From Mangifera indica (Eukaryota > Streptophyta > Magnoliopsida > Sapindales > Anacardiaceae), in NCBI RefSeq assembly GCF_011075055.1, contig NC_058149.1, positions 10,794,449-10,858,448 of the forward strand: DNA of 64,000 nt. The letters are read 5' to 3'. Positions 10,483 to 22,751 of this stretch are shown here, piece by piece (position 1 is the first letter of the stretch; each line of letters begins with the position of its first letter). The notes beneath the pieces are model-generated. The model was not told where the DNA came from. It saw only the letters and a list, made by a program, of their open reading frames with translations, and ran no database searches. Both the position numbers and the translations under genes were made by a program.

Positions 10483-12374
10483 GGGAAATTTTAAAAAATA
10501 GCCAAAATGCCCTCCCATTAAGCCAAAATGCCCAAAATCATTATTTTCAAGCCAAAATGCCCAAAATCACTGTTCCAAAAAAAAAAAAGCCTATAACTTT
10601 TTTTAAATACCAAAATTGCCATTTCCCTCATATTTATATAACTCTTCCACTCACTATAGGGGTTTTAAGGGAATTTTAGATAAATATGGAGGGTTTTTAG
10701 ATATTTTACACTATAAAAGATTTTGATATTTATTTATTTATTTAAAACTTTTTTTAAAATGACAAAATTACCCCTCCCTTCATTTATATAACTCTCCTCA
10801 CTCACTATAGGGGTAAATGTAATTTAGGATAAATATAGGGAAATACCTATGAATTTCGCTAACGGAAAAATCATTTGAAAAATTGAAAAAAACGAATCGA
10901 TATATCCTATAAACGAAAAAATCAAAATATTAAGTTTAAATAACGTCGTTACATCGTAAGTTGTGTCAAAAAGCATCAAAATTCGAAAACTCGAATTTGA
11001 AATTTGAAAAATAGATATACAAAAACCTAAAACAAAAAAAACGGATATAAAATTCGAAAACTACACGGTCAGAAAACGTAGATAAGAAAATCTTCAATTT
11101 AACCCCTCATGAAAATTCTTTAATAAAAAAAGTCCACTGTTATATGCCAAATTTCCTAAAACCCCCTGTGCTGTAACGAAACTCATCCGGCTCCCCAAGG
11201 TTTTAAAAAACCAACTTCAGCCCCAACTAAACAAGGAAAATTCGCTGCCGTGGGAAAACTCGTGCTGCCGTGGGAAACGCCGTTCCCACGGTAGACTGCC
11301 GATTCATTTGGCAGCGATTTTCGACCCAATTTTGGTCGTTTTGACCTCCAATTTTCACATAAATTAAAGGTAAACATTGTATAACATCAAAGCCCTCAAT
11401 CAATTCAACCAAAACAACCAAAAATCGAAAGATTTTAAGCAATATTCAAACGTAAACCCTAACATTTCAAAACCAAAATTCTCAATCAAATCTCAATTAT
11501 TTCAGCAATAACTTGATCCAAACAATATTACGGGAGATATACTAACCTTCTTTGCCATTTGCGGTTGCCGGGAAGCTTCAAAATCGACGGAAATGAGATC
11601 GCCGTGGAATTGCCGTGGGAGGTGGAATGCCTTTGGAATTTTCGTGGAAATGAACGCAACTTGCCGTGGGAGGAAATGAAATTTTGTTGTGCTTATAAGG
11701 GGGGGCATTTTCGTAATTGCGCTTTTCCCACACCAACTTGGGAAATATCATAAAAACCCGACGTGGGATAAATAGTTCGCCGAAAACCCAATGTTTTAAA
11801 AAAGCCATTTCACACCCCCAAAAACCCATTGTCCATTTAGCTGCCGTGGGAGAAATCTCTTGCCGTGGGAAACTTCGTTCGGCCGATCCATTCGGCAGCA
11901 TTTTCGGCCAATTTTTGGTCTTTTCGACCTCCGATTTTCACATAAATCAAATCTACACATTTTATAACATAAAACCCCTCAATCAATTCAACGAAAACAA
12001 TCAAAAATCGAAACATTTTAAGCATTATTCAACCCGTAAACCCTAAAATTTCAAACCTAAAATTCTCAGTTAAATCTCAATAATATCAGCAATAACTTGA
12101 TCCAAAGAAGATTACGGGAGATATACTAACCTTATTTGCCATTTTCGGTTGTCGGAACGAAAGAAAATTGGCGGAAATGACGCTCGCCGTGGGATTGCCG
12201 TGGGAGATGGGAAACTTTGGAATATTCTTGCCGTTGTACAGTGAAAATTAGTTAACTTTATATATGGGGGTATTTTCGTCATTTCACAAAACATGGGCAT
12301 TTTTGCTTAAACCTAAATTTTTTGGGCAATTTCGCTTTGACCCCTTTAATTTTGTCTATTTTTAATAATTTCCC
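10483..12374. mobile_element. Mutator-like non-autonomous element with 9-bp target duplication
   Basis: The left end starts GGGAAATTTTAAAAAATAGC and the complement of the right end starts GGGAAATTATTAAAAATAGA. About 23 of the first 26 bases match, and a second matching box follows (GCCAAAATGCCCAAAA against GCGAAATTGCCCAAAA). The 9-mer ATAATTTTA flanks both ends perfectly (10474-10482 and 12375-12383), the signature of Mutator-like elements. The 1892-bp interior holds two diverged tandem copies of a module about 584 bp long, rich in tgccgtggga, and a smaller internal duplication. I found no transposase. Confidence 0.8.
11160..12300 (-). repeat. Tandemly duplicated module inside the Mutator-like element
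   Basis: Two copies, roughly 11160-11700 and 11760-12290, are offset by about 584 bp. Both share tttggtcgttttgacctcca / tttggtcttttcgacctccg, caataacttgatccaaa and attacgggagatatactaac. On the minus strand both copies keep ATGGCAAA followed by a GTTAGTAT donor-like sequence, with ATG at 11556-11558 and 12140-12142. This suggests a captured first exon or a short transcribed unit. The short frames here are not long enough to call a protein. Confidence 0.6.
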
Positions 12375-12654
12375 ATAATTTTATCATATTATCTATTTCT
12401 TTGGTCGAGATAATATTAAAGTTATAAATATTTCTACAACAGCTGCCATATGTGCACATAAAATCTTATGATTAAACTATACAATTATCCTATCGTCACG
12501 GTTCTACTGACTTAAGGACACATTTATCCCATACATATTTTACACATGTAAGAAATAGACATAGAATGCCGTTTATTAATTGAAACCATGAAACAATTCT
12601 CTAATACCATTAGAATTTTAATTAATTTATTTCATAATTTGATAATATCTTGTT

Positions 12655-12830
12655 AACATGGAGGATATTTTACAAAATACACCAAACAAATTTTTTAACA
12701 TAAGACATTATTATAACATCAAAGTAAAATAATATATTATTATTTTTTATTATTTCTAATAAAATATAATAATTATTCATATTAATCAATTCTGTCTTAT
12801 CCGTATTCTTTCAATTCTAGTAATAAGAGA
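12655..12830. repeat. hAT-like MITE fragment
   Basis: Contains accaaacaaattttttaaca and tattctttcaattctagtaa, which match parts of the elements at 16300-16420, 16620-16680 and 19855-20330. No complete ends were found. Confidence 0.4.
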
Positions 12831-13098
12831 TTACAACCAAATGGACCATATACTCTAGCCATATTTAGAAAAAAAATAATTATTTCTCAGCTCGAGAGAG
12901 CATTTAAATGGAAAGGAAGATAAAAAGAAAATATTACTAGCTGCAATCTGAAAATAATCTCTTTTTTCTAAAGAAAAAGTACGCTGGACTTGCTTCACCC
13001 AGGCTATAAGTATAATTTTTTGACATCTTTTGACAGAATTCAAAGAGTCTAATGGGGTGAACTTCCATAATTGACTTGGATGGAGGACCTGTGCTGGG

Positions 13099-13108
13099 TT
13101 ATATAATT
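13099..13108 (+). promoter_or_regulatory. TATA box of neprosin copy B
   Basis: TTATATAATT follows gtgctggg and lies about 65 bp before the ATG at 13171. The same motif in the same setting stands before copy C. About 300 bp of upstream sequence is shared by the two copies, including gacatcttttgacagaa, so the duplication carried its promoter along. Confidence 0.6.
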
Positions 13109-13170
13109 GTACGTTACTTTCTCCAGACCAAATAAGGCTTTGAGTTTAGTTTCTGTTTGTATAATAAAAA

Positions 13171-15331
13171 ATGGAGAAAATTATTTCTATGATTTTTTTG
13201 GCAACAGTTGTATTTGTTTTCAACGATGGAGTACAGGGAAAAGCTAACGACAGAGAAACTCTATCTGAAATTGATAGGAAGTTGAAGGCTCTCAATAAAC
13301 CTGCAGTGAAGAGTATTATGGTATGTCATATCCTGCCATCTAAATAAGCTTTCATAAAAAATTTATAAAAAGAAAAACCTTTATTTCTCTAACGCAATGA
13401 ATTTTTTTTCCAGAGTGAAGATGGAGATATAATCGACTGTGTTGACATTTATAAACAACCTTCTCTTGATCATCCAGCATTGAGAAACCACACTGTTCAG
13501 GTTCTTCCCTCGCCACTCTCTTATTGTTGGACATTGTCTGTGAAAAGCATTGAACATATAAATCTCTCTTATAATCCCAAGTATAAGATAAGATATTTAA
13601 ATCTTATATTAAAAAGTATGAACTTCTAATCTATATCATTTAATACCAGACCATCTATCACATCTCTCGGTCGTAATTGTACGACGGCGATAGTGCTAGC
13701 CCATACGCAGTCCATTTCACTCTGGAACGTACTCATCTTATAGTTCATTTATTATGCAGTTGAGACCGAGTTTTGATCTAACTGAGAAGGTGGATAAAAC
13801 ATACAAATCTGATCGACCAGTGGTAACTCAAACCTGGCAAAAGAGTGGAACTTGTCCAAAGGGAACTGTTCCCATTCGCAGAATCCGAAAGGAAGATCTT
13901 CTGAGAGCAGCTTCTCTTGAGCATTTTGGAAGAAAACCTTATACAACAAAACCAAAAGAAGCAACTCATAAAAGCAAATTTATAAATATAAACGACACCA
14001 CACCCATTACTATTAATCTATCTACATTTAACCGTTCGGTGAGCATCCTTTTAACCTAGAAAAAAGTATACCCTAATTTTGTGTTTTTGCTTCTCCTAAT
14101 TTACTTGAGTGCATTTCCTAAACCAGAATGCAGTTCTTTTTACAACTGGAAACAACTATTTCGGAGCACAAGGAGATATAAATGTTTGGAATCCCCATGT
14201 TGATCGTGAAGAAGATTACACTACTGCCCAAACCTGGGTTAGAGGTGGCCCTGACCATGCCGAAAGCGTCGAGGCAGGATGGACGGTTAGTAAATTATTC
14301 AATTAATAATATTTTATGTATCTATTTTGAATATACAAATTAATAAATTCCTGGATTATCACACTGTTTTAGGTAAATCCCAAACTATATGGTGATATTC
14401 GTACACGATTGTTCGTATACTGGACTGTAAGTATGATTGATGGAATGAAAAAAAAGAGTCAGAAACCTATGTAACTTATCTTGCTTATGTTCTTGTTTTC
14501 ATCTGTCGTTAGGCTGACGGTTACGGCCAAACAGGTTGCTTCGACCTCACTTGCGCTGGATTTATTAACACAAACACAGACTTTACCATCGGTGGGAGCT
14601 TCGGTCCCATATCCACTTTTCTTGGTCCGCAATGGCAAATCAATGTCCTCTTGCAACGGGTAATATTTCCCATTTAATATTATATATATAAATTTATTTA
14701 TATAAATAGAGACGAAAATATTAATTAAATGATTTTAAAAAGAAAAAAATAAACAATCACATTATTTAATTATAAATTATTATCTTAGTTTATACATAGA
14801 TTTATTCATGTTTATTAGAAATCACGTTGATTAATTTGTATGGAGAAATTAAAATTTCCCATCTAAGGTTTTGTCTCGAAACATTTTTCTATCTTTAACC
14901 GATATAAATAAAATTTTTCTATCAAAATGTAATATGTTTGTTCATTTCAGGATCCGCAAACAGGAAATTGGTGGTTTGTATATCAAACTTACGTAGTTGG
15001 GTATTGGCCAGCAAGTCTGTTCAGTTCCCTAAAGGATAGTGCAAATTTAGTGGAATGGGGAGGAGAAGTGTACAGCGAGGCTTTGAGGATAACTCCCCAT
15101 ACAAGAACTGCTATGGGAAGTGGAGAAATGGCATATCCTCTATATGGTTGTGCATGCTACATCAGGAATGTAAGAATTATAGATATTTATCTTCAGTTGA
15201 AGTACCCTGAATGGGTAGGCACCTGGACTGATGAAGATCACTGCTACAATGTATACAATGACTTAATAGACTACGATGTACCCTCGTTTTTCTTTGGAGG
15301 AACACCTGGAAGATATCCAAACTGTCAGTGA
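13171..15331 (+). CDS. Neprosin-family secreted glutamic peptidase-like protein, copy B (intact)
   Basis: Exons 13171-13320, 13414-13500, 13760-14038, 14127-14285, 14373-14426, 14513-14659 and 14951-15331, all phase 0 with GT-AG introns, give 418 residues. The N-terminal signal peptide spans residues 1-23, followed by the activation domain (KSGTCPKGTVPIRRIRKED) and the neprosin domain. Glu221 (SVEAGW) and Glu331 (VEWGGEV) are 110 residues apart, close to the spacing of the two catalytic glutamates of Nepenthes neprosin (188 and 297 from memory), so this copy looks catalytically competent. Cysteines in GCFDLTC and DHCYN, and in the C-terminal tail, could form disulphides. A secreted or apoplastic location is inferred from the signal peptide. 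Exon layout is identical to copies A and C. This is the only one of the three with both Glu residues and no premature stop. Confidence 0.9.
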
Positions 15332-16933
15332 CAATAGACAATAATCGGTTCGAATATTCTAGTGATTCAGCCCTTAAGAAGCTGTAGTTAAAAAATAAAA
15401 TAGATTCCATGCCACATTCGAATAGTCCTCTCCATTACTGCCTCGTTGTAAAATACTTTGACTAAAAGGAGTTACCATCCCTTTTTCTCATTATTTTGAA
15501 AATTTTATAAAGTCTTCTATCCACGTTTAAATTTAAAAAAATTTAAAGAGAGTTGAATGAGATCTACCGTTGATTGAAAAAATCAGTACTCTCATTTCTG
15601 GTAAAAATTAAGAAGTATTTATTATAAAAATTAAAACAAAAACAAAATAACATAAGATAACAAAGTAGTCATTGGGCTTATACTTAATGGCTACTTCATT
15701 TAAAACAGTTGAATGATATTTTATTTATTTATTTTATTATAATATTTTTTTATAAGTTATATTGGATTAACCCATAGATCTTATCTAAAGGTCTCGACAA
15801 AGCTCATACACTTTATCCAAAAGCTTTGACAAAGCCAATATAACCAATAGGTTTTGACATGACCCATAATTTTGTAGATTATGTTAAAATGAGTTATGTT
15901 TTATCAAAAAGGGTTGGGTAGCCCACACTTGACATTTTAGGGGGCTTTTCATTTGGGGTATTCTTTAGTGATTTATATTTTATTATTATTATTATTATTA
16001 TTTTATTTGTTATATAATAAGATATTTTAATACTAGATATAAAAAATAATTTGATTATTACATTTATTTTATGTATTAAAATATTATCAATGTAAAATTG
16101 GTTTTGTTATTACTTTATTATTACTTACTAAATTTTGAGTGTAAAAATACCCTCAATTTTCAATTAAAATAATAAATAATAAAAAAATATTATATATATA
16201 TATACACAAAAATAATAGTATAACAATTAAAAAATAATTAATTAATTAATTTCATAATTATGATTACTGACAAAAATCCTAATATATTATTAAGGCAGGG
16301 AATGTTTTAAAAAATACACAAAACAAATTTCTTAACATAATATATTATGACATTTAAGTAAAATAATAAATTAATATTTTTTAATGCTTTCAATTAAATG
16401 TAATAATTATTTATATATATCAATTCTACAAAAGATAGTTACAATATAGAGAAATGTTATATTTATTCACTTTTAAATATATAAATGATGTGTCATCTTG
16501 TGATTGATTGTTATCTTTATTCTTAATTTAAAATTACCTAATCACTTGATGATATATATCAAACATGTATCTATTGTGTACTTAAGGTAGATATACATAA
16601 TTTTACTGTACAATTTATACTAAGGTAATATATATTTTTTTAAGTATTCTTTCATTTTCAGTAATAAAAGTTATCAAGATCAATCACATCACATATTCCA
16701 ATTCCAACCATATTTAGAAAAAAAAAACTATACATATACAAATTTGATGCATAATTTGAGTATATAGATGATGTGTCGTTATATAATTTAATGATTTTGA
16801 ATTAAAGATAAATCATATCATTGACACATCATATATATATCTAAATTATACCAAAAATATATACACACAGTATTACTTTTAGAAAAAAAAAAAAGGTAAA
16901 TTTAAGTAAATGTGTATACACTTTTGGTACACA

Positions 16934-16983
<50 letters not shown>

Positions 16984-17270
16984 TATCATTATATTATTGA
17001 GTGTTACTTTATTTTTTATTCAAAAATATCTAATTATATTATGATATATAATTTATATACTCAAATTATATATTTAAAATGTGTTTATATAATTTTATTA
17101 AAAAAGAAAATAATAGCAGGTGCAATCTGAAATGAATTCTTGTTTAAGAAAATGTAGGCTGGGTTGCTTGACGCAGGCTATAAAATAGTTATTTGACATC
17201 TTTTGACAGAACCTAAAAAAGTCTTAACAGAGTGACCTTCCAAAATTGGTTTGGAGGGAGGATCTCTGCT
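15332..17270. other. Intergenic, repeat-rich stretch between neprosin B and C
   Basis: Contains a tract at 15640-15790 (aagtagtcattgggcttata, gctacttcattt) that recurs inside the family R element at 8930-9060. It also has a polyTAT run near 15985, hAT-like MITE pieces at 16300-16420 and 16620-16680, short MITEs near 16450-16610, 16725-16875 and 16908-17110, and an AT microsatellite. No gene was seen. Confidence 0.5.
16938..16978. repeat. (TA)n microsatellite
   Basis: About 20 TA repeats lie within a short family S MITE. The open frame across it is mostly alternating Ile and Tyr and is not a gene. Confidence 0.9.
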
Positions 17271-17272
17271 GG

Positions 17273-17282
17273 GTTATATAAT
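17273..17282 (+). promoter_or_regulatory. TATA box of neprosin copy C
   Basis: GTTATATAAT follows ctgctgg, as in copy B, and lies about 65 bp before the ATG at 17348. Confidence 0.55.
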
Positions 17283-17347
17283 AGTATGTTACTTTCTCTA
17301 GATCAAACAAGGCTTTGACTCTTGTTCCTGTTTGTGTGTAACAAAAA

Positions 17348-19387
17348 ATGGAGAAAATTATTTCTATGATTTTGTTGGCAACAACTGTATTTGTTTTCAA
17401 CGATGGAGTACATGGAAGAGCTAGCGATAGAGAAACTCAATATGTAATTGATAGGAAGTTGAAGGCTCTCAATAAACCTGCAGTGAAGACTATTATGGTA
17501 TGTCATATCCTGTCATCTAAACGAACTTTCATAAAAATTTAATATAAAAAAGAAAGAAAAAGCTTGATTTCTCTAACGCTGTGAAATTTTTATATAGAGT
17601 GAAGATGGAGATACAATTGACTGTGTTGATATTTATAAACAACCTTCGCTCGATCATCCAGCATTGAAGAACCATACTGTTCAGGTTCTTCCCTTGTTAC
17701 TCTCTTCTATGTGAGAAAGCTTTAAACATATGTGTTTCTCATCTTAGTTCATTTATTATGCAGCTGAGACCGAGTTTTGATCTAACTGGGAAGGTGGATA
17801 GAATAAATAAATCTGGTCAGCCAGTGGTAATTCAAACTTGGCAAAAGAAAGGAACTTGTCCAAAGGGAACTGTTCCCATTCGCAGAATCCGAAGGGAAGA
17901 TCTTTTGAGAGCAGCTTCTCTTTAGTACTTTGGAAGAAAACTCTATACAGCTAAACGAAAAGAGGCAACTCGTATAAGAAAATTTACACATTTAAACAAC
18001 ACCACAGTCAATCCCATTGATCTATCTGCGGTTAATCGTTCGGTAAGCATCCTTTTAAGCAGTTTTGGCTTTCCATGTCTTTCACATAACTTTGAAAAAA
18101 TTATATGATAATATTTTGCTGTTTCTCCAAAACCAGTATGCAGTTCTGCATACATTTGGAACGAACTATTTAGGAGCACAAGCAGATATAAACGCTTGGA
18201 ATCTCCATGTTGATAGTGAAGATGATTATACTACTGCCCAAATCTAAGTTAGAGGTGGCCATGACCATGCCGAAAGCATCGAGGCAGGATGGGCGGTTAG
18301 CAAATTATTCAATTCAAAATATGATTTCAATAAAATTATATATACCTATTTTAAGCATACAAATAGATACATACTTAATATGTGTCATTACTATTTCAGG
18401 TCAATCCTGAGCTATATGGTGATAATCATACACGATTGTTCGCATACTGGACTGTAAGTGTCATTGAAGTAATAAAAAAGATAATTCAGGAACTTATGTA
18501 ACTAATGCTGTTTATGTAGTTTGTTTTCATCTGTCGTTAGGCTGATGGTTACAACAACAAAGGTTGCTTCGACCTCACTTGCGCTGGATTTATTAACACA
18601 AACACAAACTTTACCATTGGTGGAACCTTTCATCCCATATCCACCACCCTCGGTGAGCAGTGGCAAATCAATATTGCCATAAATCGGGTAATGTTTATTA
18701 AAGAATATTATCTTTACGAATAAATTATACAAATTTATATTTACAAAAATTGAGATGGTATAGCTTCTGATTTAATGATTTTGAAAAGAGAAAAAGTAAA
18801 TAATTATATCATCTAATCATAAACTGTCATCTCAGCTTGTATAAATATGTTTCTATAATTTATTTATACATAGTTTTATCAATGTTTATGGGTGATCCGG
18901 AGAGAAAATACATTTTCCCACATAAGGTTTTGCATAAATAGTATTTTTCAAAATTTACTAATTTCTATAAATTAGTAAATATAAACTTCATGTTTGTTCA
19001 TTTCAGGATCCGCAAACAGGTTATTGGTGGTTTGTATATCAAAATAACGTAGTTGGGTATTGGCCAGCAAGTTTGTTCAATTCCCTAAAGCAAAGTGCAA
19101 ATTTAGTGGAATGGGGAGGAGAAGTGTATAGCCAGGCAGTGAAGAAAACTCCACACGCAAGAACTGCTATGGGAAGTGGAGAAATGGCATATCCTCTATA
19201 TGGTAATGCACGCTACATCAGGAATGTAAAAATTCTAGATACTTCTCTTCAATTGAAGTACCCTGAATGGGTAGGCACTTGGACTGATGAGTCTTCCTGC
19301 TACAATGCATACAATGACTTAAAAGACTATGAGGTACCCTCATTTTTCTTTGGTGGGACACCTGGAAGAAATGCAGATTGTCAGTAG
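17348..19387 (+). pseudogene. Neprosin-family gene, copy C, with two premature stops
   Basis: The seven-exon frame of copy B is preserved: 17348-17497, 17598-17684, 17764-18042 (estimated end at the GTAAGC donor), 18137-18295, 18400-18453, 18541-18687, 19007-19387. All splice sites remain usable. Exon 3 has TAG at 17923-17925, where copies A and B have GAG (Glu of LEHFG). Exon 4 has TAA at 18245-18247, where copies A and B have TGG. Downstream, SIEAGW and VEWGGEV and the C-terminal FFFGGTPGR are all intact, so decay looks recent. A truncated secreted product of about 132 residues, signal plus part of the activation domain, could still be made. Sequencing error at both sites is unlikely but not excluded. 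Confidence 0.85.
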
Positions 19388-19399
19388 CAATAGATTATT

Positions 19400-19850
19400 T
19401 ATCTTTTATTGTTTATATTAATTTACTTGATTTATAAGTAATAAAAATTTTTAAAAATTTCAATAATCTTTTATTACCAATAGTGATGTAATAGATAATA
19501 TAAGAGATAATACCCCTCTTTAGGTATTCAAAGATTACTAAAGTAATTTTGATTTTATTATAACTATATTTTTATTTATTATTTTTTTGGCAAAAATAAT
19601 CACATTTTTAATGTAACAAATAATATAAAAAATATTTTAGAATAATTATATTAAAGGATATTTAAATAAATTAATATACTAGTATTTTTTTATTACCTCT
19701 AATCAAACATAATAATTATTTATATTAATCAATTTTTATCAAACATAGTAATAATATATATCAAATAATGTTTCTTTAGTTGGGTTGTGCAGCTACAACA
19801 CAAAAGGTGATATTGTGGTCATAATTGATTATTTTTAACATATAGGGTGT
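19400..19850. repeat. hAT-like MITE, copy 1 (degenerate)
   Basis: Contains aatcttttattaccaatagtgatgtaat, gataatataagagataat and taatcaaacataataattat, closely matching the copy at 19855-20330. The ends are not clear. Confidence 0.5.
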
Positions 19851-19854
19851 GTTT

Positions 19855-20330
19855 GGTTGAAGGGTATTAAAGATTACTTTGATAATCTATATTTTATTAT
19901 TTACTTTTGTTTGGTTAATAAGTAATAAAAAAATTCTAATAATCTTCGATTATTAATAGTGATGTGACAAGTAATATAAGAGATAGTGTAATTATCATCT
20001 CCATCTTAGGTATTAAAATCAAGGTAATTTTAATTTTATTATAATTAATAATTTATTTATTAATTTGTTTAGGACAAAAATACTCATATTTTCAATTAAT
20101 ATAACAAATAACATAAAAAAATATTTTAGAATAATTATACCTAAGGGTATTCAAGTAAAATAATATATTAGTATTCTTTTATTACCTTTAACCAAACACA
20201 ATAATTATTTATACCTATTTATTTTTACTAAACATAGTAATAATTTATACCTAATAATCTTTAAGGTAATCTATCTTCACGATAATTTTTCAATTTTAGT
20301 AATTAAAACATTTCCGAAATCAAACACTCT
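19855..20330. mobile_element. hAT-like MITE, copy 2
   Basis: The left end reads gtgtgtttggttgaagggta and the complement of the right end reads gagtgtttgatttcggaaat. The interior has aatcttcgattattaatagt and accaaacacaataattat. GTGTTTGGTT-type ends suit hAT-derived MITEs, but a target-site duplication was not established. Confidence 0.55.
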
Positions 20331-21213
20331 CATAAAATTGAATCATTTTACCTCATTTTTTCTCGTAAAACTCATAACATATGTTTCATAGGATTTTCAT
20401 GATCCACATTATAATCAATATTAGCAGCATGATAAGATGAAAAATAGAATTTTTAGACTCTATTTTCAAGATTTAGGAGTTGTTGTTTATACACATAAAA
20501 AAGAGAGTTTAGAATTACAAACTTGCATTTGATAGCGTTTTCAAAGCTGAATCTGCCCTAAATTTGTCTTTAACTCTTCGTTTACTCTTTACATTGTGGT
20601 AAGATAAGACCTCAACTCTTTCACACAAAGGCAGTCGCAAATATACAATAATATAAGATAGGTGATTGCTAAATCACCAAGGTTTTGAGAGAACTCATTT
20701 TTTCTAGGGTGAGACGCTAGGGTTTAACAAACCTTCTAATATTTGGTGTTGTAATTTTTTTTTTTTATAATAAATATCTTTATTTATACAGGACAAATCA
20801 TTACCTTGTTTAACTATTTATATTTAAGACATATTTTCAAATATTTAAATTCATCGTATTTAATAAATTATATATATATGTATAAAAAAATGATTCACTC
20901 TATATTCAATTAAACTCAAATTTAATTTTAGAAAATTATATTTTTACCCCTAAAATATTAGATTATTATAATTTTTGGGTCTTAATGTATTAATTTTATA
21001 TACTTAGGCCCAACAATGAATAAAACATTCATTATGATAAGATTAGCTTCATATTTACTTATTAATAATAAATCATTAACTGTTTAATTATAATCATTTG
21101 TTCTTTATGTGTATGATCCATAAATTCTTTATCATATTAACAGTAAATAAAATTCATAATTAATTCACGATGAATCATCATGTACTCTTGCACAAATTGG
21201 ATTGATAAAATTG

Positions 21214-21250
21214 TGGGCCGTGCCCAACAAAAGTGGGCTGTGCCAGCCCA
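21214..21250. promoter_or_regulatory. Cluster of TGGGCC/T (site II-like) motifs with a hairpin
   Basis: TGGGCC at 21214, TGGGCT at 21234 and AGCCCA at 21245 lie 145-180 bp before the likely ATG of the U-box kinase. GTGGGCTG and CAGCCCAC form a perfect 8-bp inverted repeat with a 3-base loop. TGGGCY motifs are known TCP-type binding sites in plant housekeeping promoters. A function here is inferred. Confidence 0.4.
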
Positions 21251-21393
21251 CGGCCGGCTCAAGTTATGGTAAGTGAAATAATCACATGAAGACTTCAAAA
21301 ATTACTTCCTTTATATATTATTCTGAGAAGATAGGGCCTGCTTTAAGTGCCACTCTAAAACAAAAGTCAACGACGTCGATTAAAGCCTCCAAA

Positions 21394-22712
21394 ATGAGCG
21401 TCGTCAGTGGTGGTGGTAAAGGTTCTCTGGCAGAGATGAAGTCAGTTGCGGTTGCCGTGAACGCCGAAAACGTAAGTGGAGGAGGCAGCGGAAGTCGACG
21501 CGCCGTGCTGTGGGCGGTGGAGAATCTCATGAACACAGCTGATCGTTTCATCTTAGTCCACGTTATGCCTCCCATTATTTCAGTTCCAACTCTGTGTAAT
21601 TATCTTAAACATTCAATATTTTAATGAGCTTTTGGTTTGGACTTTGAATTGGAATTTGTTTTGTGGTGCTGGTGTCTCTATTTATGCGATCAAACTAGAG
21701 TAGATTCTTTTTAAAGGAATGAAAGTCAATATAGAGTTGAAACTAATGGTTTTCTTTGGTTTCTGAAATTTCATCAGAGAAGAAAGAAGCCTTTTGTTAT
21801 AACAGTAATTTGTTTACCTTGTAGTATTGAATTCAAGAGTTGTAAAGCCTTTAGTTATAACATTAACTTCTGAATTGTCATGTTTTACGTTTCAAGTGTA
21901 ACATGAAACCTCTAAATTGCAAAGTTTTTTGGCCATATCAGAAAATTTATGCTAAAACTTAAGCAAAACCCTTCACTAGAAATTGTTTATTTAAATAAAA
22001 GCTGTTCGTAACGCTGGTAAATTGATTGAAGGACACATATTCTACAGCAGGGGAATGTATACCTGTAGCTGAGCTCGATGAGAATGTGGTGAAAGTGTAT
22101 GTGCAGGATGTGAAATTAAAGATTGAGGAAATCTTTGTTCGATATAAAAAACTATGCAAGACAAGGAAGGTGGGTTTGAGCTTGTCTGCTGCTTCAACGT
22201 AGATTGATTTTAATGAATAATGAGTCAGATTGTGTTGAATGTTTTGCAGGTAGAAACATTAGTCTTAGAGGATGATAATCCAGCATCTGCACTTCTAAGA
22301 TATGTATCTGAGGCTAGGATAAGTAGCTTAGTTTTGGGTTCTTGCAATACAAATTGTATAATGAGGTAAGTTTTTGTCTTTTAAGTTCTTTATCATTTGC
22401 CATTCAATGTCCTGTCCTATTGATACTTGATGATGTTTATATCTAAAATAGAATAGCAGAATTATTCAACGTCACTATCTTCAAATCAACTTATATGAAT
22501 TGTGAAATTTCGTCCCCAAACTTTTGAAGTTGAACAATATTGCTTTAGGGGTGGTGCATGCAAGATAGCAGGAGTTTACATTAACTGAATATTATATGCT
22601 TGTATGTAATGGCATGAGTCGATTTGCAAGGACATGCTGCTGTCCCAGTGGATTGTTTTTACTATTAACTTCTTTTTTATGATAATTGTGCAGTCCCTTG
22701 TCTGATTAATCC

Positions 22713-22751
<39 letters not shown>

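Noticed and set aside
11183..12300. Many short overlapping frames on both strands
   Set aside because: They fall in the duplicated interior of the Mutator-like element, overlap each other in several frames and lack long conserved sequence.
16912..17130. 72-residue frame rich in Ile and Tyr
   Set aside because: It is a translation of a TA microsatellite within a MITE.
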